A stretch of DNA of 64,000 nt, taken from contig MNCI01006048.1 of assembly GCA_015680685.1 (NCBI GenBank), positions 118,281-182,280 of the forward strand. The letters are read 5' to 3'. Made by a program: the position numbers and the translations under genes. Of this stretch, positions 57,100 to 64,000 are shown one piece after another. The notes under the pieces were generated by a model. The model ran no database searches. It saw only the letters and a program-made list of their open reading frames with translations, and was not told the DNA's origin. The first letter of the stretch is position 1. Each line of letters opens with the position of its first letter. Source of the stretch: Gnetum montanum (lineage: Eukaryota > Streptophyta > Gnetopsida > Gnetales > Gnetaceae).

Positions 57100-57520
57100 A
57101 TGCACTATGGCCATATAACATCCCTTCATCATGCTTTTTTATCAAGTCAATTGAATGTAACATACTTCATTCAATGGAAAAATATCTTTTTCATTGAGTG
57201 TAACACATCTCATTTGATGGAAAAACTAAATCAAAATTGGCTTTGCCAAAGAAACCCAATGAAGGTTTCATACCCAAAAAAACAAAACGATGGAGAAGCA
57301 AACTACCAAGAAGCCAAATGACCAATTAAGCCTCAAAAGCCCAAACCAAAAACTCCAAACATACAAAGATGGGATCCTAATGGCCAAAGAAACCTTAGAG
57401 TTAAGTATTGGATCCTCAAACGCATTCATCGAGTGACCAACACTTCCAAAGATGAAGTGCCAAAAATACCAATAGATCAACATGTTAGTGTCATAGCCAT
57501 GATGTCAACATTTGGAATGC
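57100..57520 (+). other. Basic, Lys/Pro-rich frame, possible gag C-terminal fragment
   Basis: The plus strand reads KPKTPNIQRWDPNG and RNLRVKYWILKRIHRVTNTS, which recalls the W.PK....RVKYW basic region in plant gypsy gag C-termini. The assignment is weak. Rest of interval: no feature. Confidence 0.3.
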
Positions 57521-58007
57521 ATTGTTAGCTCTCACAACCATTTTCCAATAACCTATTTACCATTTCCTTATCATAACCTTCTTCAATCATCATGAGCACT
57601 CTTAGGCATGGTTCGACACTATTGGATCAAGCGCAAATAGGGAACATCGGTGATAGACCTATAGTGATGTTTTGTATTCTCTGTCAATGTCTCTAAGGTT
57701 AATCCTCTAGACATCAACAAAGAGAAACTAATGAAACACCACCAAATTTCATGTTGCAACCTTTGTTTTCCAACTTGGGGTAAGAATGAATTGTAAATGT
57801 GAGATATGTAATCTTTAAGCTACAATCTTACATACTTCAAATTTTTGAGGCAAAAAAATTCTTCAAAATTTATTATTTCCTTGTTTCCTAAGTAGAAAAA
57901 TTTACCCCTTGTTCATATTTGGGCTTGGATAGGCCAAGAACGCCTTTGGAATTGCTCAACATGACATTTTAATGGGTTTTGTAGGGGTATAATCCCAACT
58001 ATGCTAG

Positions 58008-58125
58008 AGCCATTTTCAGTGGTCACTGTAACTACACTTTCAATAGTCATAGTAGCTGCATTTTTAGTAGTCATTGTAGCTACACTTTCAATAGTCACAA
58101 TAGCTACACTTTCAATAGTCACCAC
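58008..58125. repeat. ~24-bp tandem repeat
   Basis: Four to five units of AGTCACAGTAGCTACACTTTCAA type, read on the minus strand as repeated VTIESVA-like peptides. It lies at the upstream edge of LTR C. Confidence 0.85.
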
Positions 58126-58129
58126 TAAG

Positions 58130-58700
58130 ACCTAGTAGAGGTACAACGTTGGCATTGTTGGAATTTCCATTTTTTCAACAATAGGCAATGTAGTCCCTTT
58201 GAGTTAGTAATGGCCAACATAGATAACATTCTTTACTAGACATGTCACCTTCCAACAGATTCCACCATTTCTGTAGTTTCCAACTTTTTCCACATTTTCC
58301 ATCACTTTTACCAATTTAACACCTTCTGTGTAGTCCACCAATGCCAGCATAGTAGGAATGGTGTCAACGTAGTCACCAAAGTCTATTTACTATTTATAGT
58401 AAATAGATGGATTTTGTGGTTGCAACCCATTCCAAACTTATTATAAAAGGCAACTACATTGACAATATATGACTGTTGATCACTACTAGCATAGCCAAAG
58501 CACTACTAGCATAGTCACAAACATTTTTTCACTATTTATGGTAAACAGATGGATTTTGTGAGTGTAGTCCATTCTAGACTTACCACAAATAGCAACTATG
58601 TTAATAGTAGATGACCAACTACACTGGTAGTAGATGACCATTCTAACCCATAATCAACATCAATTTGTCAGCAATCAATGGAAATCAATATCATATCCAA
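58130..58700 (+). repeat. U3 part of LTR C with decayed palindromes
   Basis: Contains AACGTAGTC, CATAGTAG, and two copies of the TATTTA(C/T)...AAATAGATGGATTTTGTG block (58390-58420 and 58533-58560) about 145 bp apart, upstream of TATA box C. Confidence 0.6.
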
Positions 58701-58715
58701 AAATGATAATCCTAA

Positions 58716-59470
58716 CCCTATAAATACCTAACATCAACACCATTTTTAGGTTCCAAATTTTGGCATTGTGCATCCTATATAGTAATTCTAGTAGTTTGGC
58801 ATTTTCAACCTTCACAACAGTCCTGAACCTCCATCATCCATCAAACCCATTTGCAATCCAACTATACTTTTAGTAGTAGAAATTGACACTATGCTAGGCA
58901 TAGACACCTCAATGTAACTACCATTGCACTGAAAGTGTAAACCCAATCCCATTCTCATGTTATAGATTTGGTGAAAACTAACGGAAGTTGCAGTAGGCCA
59001 AACCTAGGAAGAAATTGGATCTTGGAGGTAGCCTTCTCTAATGGACATTAATATTTGGCAAGAAACTTCCTATTCCCTTGGCATAAACCTATAAATCATG
59101 GACCTAATTCTTTTATATTTTCTTATTAATTTGGTTATTCAAGTTGTGCAATTTTTAGTTTCCATTTCTATTTTTTCACTATTTTAGTAGCTACAATTCC
59201 ATTTCTATTTTTGTTTTCAAGACCATTTTTGTTTTCATTTACATTTTTATTTTCATTTCTAATTTCATCTACAATTATGTCTATGTTTTCATAGCCGTTT
59301 CCATTTATGTTCTATAAGTCCTTGGGTGATTGATAAGACCATCTAGGGTACCTTGAGTCTTGTTTTCTGGAGGCCCTTGGGATTTGGGATTAAAGCTATT
59401 TTGATGCTTGAATCTTTTAGCTTTCCTAATCAAACAACTAAGATTTCCAACTCCACAAAATCCCAAAACC
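58716..59470 (+). repeat. Tat-like LTR C (TATA, R, U5)
   Basis: CCCTATAAATAC at 58716-58727, then CAACACCATTTTTAGGTTCC, the TAGTAGTAGAAATTGACACT block and TCCTTGGGTGATTGATAAGA, ending near GATTAAAGCTATTTTGATGC. The order and text are the same as LTR B (38971-39790). It is followed not by gag but directly by the ~190-bp array. Confidence 0.78.
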
Positions 59471-59519
59471 TTTTCTAATCTTTTTTAGTAACAAATCCTA
59501 TAAATGTTTACCAATTTTG

Positions 59520-61190
59520 ATGATCCCACCTTGACTACGTTGGGGGAAAGTTGGAACTACACTAGGGAAACATTGGGACTACACTACGCTAGTGTAGTCC
59601 CTACCCAAGCCCAACATAGTCGATAAGAAGTTAATAAAAAATTCCTAAAAATAATCTAAAATCATTGATGATGAATCCTAGGGCCTTGTGAAAGCCATTT
59701 TTTAACCATAAAAACTCACATTTTCTATCTCAAAGCATCAACTATGCTGAAGACTAAGAGGACAACACTAGGCTAGCATAGTCCTAGTATGAGGCCAACA
59801 TAGTTCACATTTTGGGACTCATTCCAAGACAAATTCAACCAAGAGACCACCATTTTTGACTGTAGGACCTTGTTGAGATGCATTAAGATCATCAAACATT
59901 GATGTTAAGCCAAGATTCACCACTTTTTAGTCTTAAAACCCTAACTACAATAAGGAGATATGGTCACTATGCTAGGCTAGCATTGTCACTCTCAAATCCC
60001 AGCATAGTCCACCCTAAGCTGCCCAAGTTTAATAGTAAAAGGACTAACTTCACTCCTAATAAATCCTAGAAACTAAACAAAGCCTATATGGCTATGAAAC
60101 CCATCTTTTTTCATCATTTTTGATCTTCAAAGCCTAGACTAAGCTAGGGAAATATGAACTACACTCGGCCAATGTAGTTCCTCTCCAAGCGCAACATAGT
60201 TCATATGAACTTGCTCAAAAATGGATGAAAATAACTTAAAATGCACTTTTAGAAGTCTTGGGGTCCATTGAAGTTAAATTTAGCAAAAAAAAAATCAATT
60301 TTTCAACTTGACTACATTGAAGGAAGATTAGGACTATGCTAGGCTAGTGTAGTCTCTATCCATGCTCAACATAGTCCACTTGAAGATGATCCAAACTACC
60401 TAGAAACTACCCAAATCAAATCCTAGAAGGACCTAGAATCATACTAGAGCATGCCCAAACTTTGGAGCCTTGGGAAGTGTGGTAGAATTCATCCTTTTTC
60501 AACCTCTTTCCATCTAGATCCCTTTACTACACTAGGAACTACATGCCCAATGTGGTCCCATGGTATTAGATCATCCAAGGTCCAAACAGGCATGAAAACT
60601 TGCAATTTTGACACTAAAGCCCTAACCAATAGCGCTAGTGAATCCAGAGGCCCATTAGAATGGTTGATTAAGCTCCAAGGCTCACTAAAATCCAATTCTC
60701 ACTCATGACTACGTTGAGGAAACTAGTGGCTATGTTGGGCTAACACAGTCCCAATGGAAAAGGAAAATGTGACAATACAAATCAATAGTAAACAACTCAA
60801 AATGGTCCAAAATTGATCCAGAATGACCAGAACGTTGCAACATGTCATCCAACTCCAATTTCATCTCTTTTTAGCCCTATAAACCTCATAAACTCATTCA
60901 TTCCTTGTGGCTATGATGGGGCCTACTAGCCAAGCATAGTCACCTCTAGAAACAAGCTTTTCCACCATCCAAGAGGTCAAAACTTGCTAATTTCCAATAC
61001 CTACACCATGCGCTAGCTGTTTAGACCCCTAGGAGCCCAAAAGTGACCATGCTAAGCCTAGGAAAATACCCACAAACATGGACTACACTAGAGGAAGGTA
61101 GGAGTACGTTGGGGCAACTTAGTCACCAATAGGGCCCATCGTAGTCACAAGAAAAAGTGCAATTTTGCCTTCAAAATAGGCCTAGAATGA
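59520..61190. repeat. Nine-unit ~190-bp tandem array with ACTACGCT palindromes
   Basis: Palindrome cores of the form CTACACTAGGCTAGCGTAGTC occur near 59575, 59767, 59967, 60151, 60331, 60525, 60722, 60918 and 61095, with spacings 192, 200, 184, 180, 194, 197, 196 and 177 bp. Each is preceded by a half-motif GACTACGTT.AGG and followed by CC(A/T)AGCCCAACATAGTCCA. Interval text is related (CCTAGAA, CTTTTAGAAG, CATTTTTCATCTTCAA). Half or more of the CpG sites have decayed. Confidence 0.85.
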
Positions 61191-61229
61191 CCCCCTCATG
61201 TGCCCAAACTCTCCCAGCAACCTAGTAGC

Positions 61230-61560
61230 CCCACACCATGGCCTGCTAAGGTCTAAAACTACCAAAATCTAACCTAGTTTTACTAATATTAGCCAATTTC
61301 TACCATATGTACTCCATTCTCATAGATTTAACCTTGTTTTTAGTCTTATTTTGCATTGTTGACCTTCTTTCTCATAAATTGACTTCATACGACCTCTATA
61401 TAACTTCAGTTTTTACCATGTTCACTTTATTTTATCTATTATGACCTTTGTTGATCCTTATTTAGCCTTGGATTGGTGTTAACCAATGAGATTGGATCAT
61501 CCTTGACCATTTTTTAACACCATGTAACTATGCCCTACCAAGGCCTTAAATTCGCACTAG
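61230..61560. repeat. Scattered CCATGGCCT...AAGGCCT units before RT
   Basis: Single units at 61236 (CCATGGCCTGCTAAGGTCT) and 61533 (CCCTACCAAGGCCTTAAATT) in the spacer that precedes the reverse transcriptase. Confidence 0.6.
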
Positions 61561-61799
61561 GTAGCCTAAGTTAATTATGTATGATCTTGTTTTCTCATAT
61601 CTTCCATTTGATTTAGCTTGTAGTGGCCTTTGATTGGCCTCATATAGCCTTTGTTTAATCCCATTAGTCATTATTTATCTCTTATAGCTTTGATTGACAT
61701 TGTTTACATCTTATTTTGTATATGGATGGCATGTATTTGTATATTTACCTGGATATTCTATGGTATATTGATATTATTTTCTCATTTTTACCTAGGTGC

Positions 61800-63314
61800 C
61801 ACTTAATGTGCTTATGGTTAATATGCAAGATTGAATTATGGATACCTAGAAGCAAATCACCTTCCTTTGAGCTTGAGTGGGTCTCATGGTGATGTTGAAT
61901 AATGTATTGATTCTGATTATTTAGATCTTGAGCCTAAGAGTTTTGTCAACCACATAGCCTTAATCAAAAAGCCTATAGAGTGGCCTAAAAACCTAGTTAA
62001 AACCCTTGATCTAGAGGTTGGTAACATTACTAAAGACTCTTTGGCTAAGGTTCCTATTACAACACACAGTGGTAAGGAGAAAACCCTTAAACTAAGTTCC
62101 TCACTAAAAGCTCAACAAGCTTAAGACATCACCAAGGTCCTATAGGAAAACATTAAGGCCTTTGCCTGGTCATATGGAGATATGCTAGGTCTAGACCCAC
62201 ATTTAGTCCAACACAATATCATACTCAATCCTACCATTAAACTAGTTAAGCAAAAGGTCTATAAGATTAAGTTTGACTTGGCCTTGGTAGTTTGTGATGA
62301 AATCACCAAGCTTTACCAAGTTGGTTTCATTAGAGATATTGACTATGTAGAATGGGTATTTAACATAGTAGTAGTGCTTAAGAAAAAGAGGAGCATATGT
62401 ATTTGCCTCAACTTCCAAGACCTAAAAAAGGCTACTATCAAAGACAATTTTCCTTTGCCTAGTATTGATCAACTCATTGATACTACGACCAGACATGCCA
62501 TATTATCCTTTATGGATGATTTCTTGAAATACAACCAAATTAGGATCAACTAAGAGAACCAACTTAGTATGAACTTCATGACCCCTTGGGGTAGCGTTTG
62601 TTATACCATGATGCCCTTTGGCCTAAAGAATGCAGAAGCAAGCTACCAAAGAGCTATGACCTATATCTTTAGTGACTCCATGTTAGGATTGCTCAATGAT
62701 TACATGGATGATATAGTTGTCAAGTTCAAAGTGACCAATGACCATGCTAATGATCTAGACCTTGTGCTTAAATGATGCTTAAAGTATGAACTTAGACTTA
62801 GTCTTAAGAAGTATGTCTTTGGCATCAAAACCAATAAGATGCTTGGCTTTGTAGTATCTGAAGCAGGGATATGTGTTGATCTTGATAAGGTTAAGACCAT
62901 CTCGAACTTGGCAATGCCAACTAACCTAAAGAAGTAAAGATACTACCTCTTTAGGAGTGAGTTCAATGTATTTTTCAAAGACAATGTGTTTAGAGCCATA
63001 ATGACTAACATTTACGAGAGTAGTTGTATAGCCTAATGGAAAGCCATAACAACAAAGTTTAACCTTCATTATGTCTTTCAATCCTTAATGAAGGGTCAAG
63101 CTATAGCCATATAACTTACTATATCACCTGTTGATGACCATGCGACCATAGACCCTAAGATTCTAGATGAGCATGTCAACACCATTAGCCATGTTTCTGA
63201 GGACTATGAGTTGATAATGCACTTTGATAAAGCTTCAACTACTCATGGGGACACTGCCACTACCATCATAAACTATTTTTTTGAATTTCCATGTACCAAC
63301 AATATAATGGAGTA
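61800..63314 (+). pseudogene. Tat/Ogre-like reverse transcriptase and RNase H start
   Basis: The plus strand reads ENIKAFAWSYGDMLGLDPHL, NIILNPTIKLVKQKVYKI, EITKLYQVGFIRDIDYVEWV, ICICLNFQDLKKATIKDNFP, DQLIDTTTRHAILSFMDDF, KYNQIRIN, a stop, FMTPWGSVCYTMMPFGLKNA, SYQRAMTYIFSDSMLG and YMDDIVVKFK with the catalytic YMDD at 62701-62712. SLKKYVFGIKTNKMLGFVVS follows. An RNase H start, IMHFDKASTTHG and FPCTNNIMEY, is read near 63215-63314. From family knowledge this block set is the Tat/Ogre lineage of Ty3/gypsy. Substitutions (LNFQDL for TDFRDL, SFMDDF for SFMDGF), stops and shifts make it inactive. The connection domain is shortened, and similarity stops abruptly inside RNase H at about 63314. Confidence 0.92.
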
Positions 63315-64000
63315 AGTGTTGGTGACCATTTGGGATGCGACCGCCAACGAGTGTCCTCGAATAGGATTTAGGTGCCTGCTGGTCTCTGGCAACACCAAGG
63401 CCCAGATACCTCCAAATAAACTCAGTAGTTAATGTGAGTATGTGTGTGTGCTGTTGCGGCGTGCGGTTGTGAGAAATGTAACGATTGCGTTGTGTGTAAA
63501 CTACAAATGACTTACTTTAAAGAGATTCAACCAACTTTGCCAAGTACTGTGAGTTGTTGAAAGTTTCCTATTTTGTTCAACTGCCTAGTCTATGCGGTCC
63601 TTATAATACCTACTTGTAACAAATAAAATTTTTCAAAAACATTTGAGCACAACTCTGCAAATCTACTCCTAATTTTCCCCAGAGAAAGAGATAGTTCCAC
63701 AAGAAAACTAGAAATAGAGCAAGATTCGATGGAAATAGACAGAAAAGAAAAGAAAGCAGATTTGTGTAGACCTCAAATATTTCAACAAGGTAAAATGACA
63801 TGAGTAAAGACTTCGTAATAAAGCTATTCCAAATTCAATATTTACGAATTTTTCAAACTTCCAAGGCTCAAATAAGCAATTTCTTCAAGACAATCCTAGT
63901 ATGCTACCAAAAATTGCTGCGTAAACTACCATGTACGAGACTCCATTTTGACTAGATAATAGATGTCAATGATTGCATTCAAACAGAACCTTTGAAAGAC
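63315..64000. other. Unrelated sequence joined to RNase H, possible new LTR
   Basis: At about 63315-63317 the RNase H coding text breaks off, and TGTTGGTGACCATTTGGGA begins a GC-richer stretch unlike anything else in the window. An insertion starting with TG here could be an LTR whose end lies beyond the window. No gene is recognised. Confidence 0.35.

Noticed and set aside
59520-61190. CRISPR-like array
   Set aside because: Repeats are long, degenerate and plant-type with eukaryotic retroelements on all sides. There are no spacers of uniform length and no cas genes.
1-64000. tRNA, rRNA or organellar inserts
   Set aside because: No cloverleaf-type sequences, rRNA cores or typical plastid or mitochondrial genes were noticed on either strand. 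A covariance-model search would be decisive.

Overview
The window looks like intergenic DNA from a seed plant with a large, repeat-dominated genome. A gymnosperm is plausible but unproven. There is no intact host gene. Almost everything is decayed transposable-element sequence, often nested, with a few fragments of ordinary plant genes. Two assembly gaps are present: 811 N at 20715-21525 and 185 N at 51921-52105. Gene boundaries inside decayed elements are approximate.

Left part (1-10430): a Ty1/copia element on the minus strand runs off the left edge and ends at 4247 with its 5' LTR and an initiator-Met primer site. A second, complete minus-strand copia element (4813-8787) has lost its reverse transcriptase by an in-frame internal deletion. 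Next come a hAT-type MITE with a near-perfect 8-bp target duplication (8822-9068) and a fragment of a dynamin-related GTPase gene (9370-9670).

Middle (10430-44750): pieces of a Ty3/gypsy Tat/Ogre-like family. Its parts are: a U3 region made of ~190-bp repeats, each with an ACTACGCT...AGCGTAGT palindrome; a TATA box of the form CCCTATAAATAC; a T-rich leader; gag; protease; a short-repeat spacer; and a multi-exon gene on the opposite strand to gag. Two inverted copies of that gene are present (11781-15270 plus; 38123 back to about 26040 minus). One gag-protease unit (16690-18730) was hit by an Athila-like element (18736-25379, target duplication TTTAT). The minus-strand gene was hit by a chromovirus (26402-33312, target duplication GAACA). 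Neither of the two gag-protease units here is followed by reverse transcriptase or integrase. A copy of the family's reverse transcriptase appears only at 61800-63314.

Right part (44750-64000): unidentified low-copy-looking sequence (44760-46100); two LTRs of the Tat-like family fused head to head into a ~2.1-kb inverted repeat (47000-49140), which truncates an intron-containing PP2A catalytic-subunit pseudogene (minus, 49130-50039); a GC-rich insert with a 54-55-bp tandem repeat built from the same ACTACGCT palindrome and a (TAAA)n-like tail (50100-50840); a BED/DUF659 hAT transposase pseudogene (51304-53930, minus); then more Tat-like sequence, including another LTR, a nine-unit ~190-bp array (59520-61190) and the reverse transcriptase.

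The most interesting signals are the palindrome-bearing ~190-bp arrays, the fact that three unrelated LTR families here each carry their own cluster of short palindromes in U3, and the conserved multi-exon gene carried antisense by the Tat-like element.
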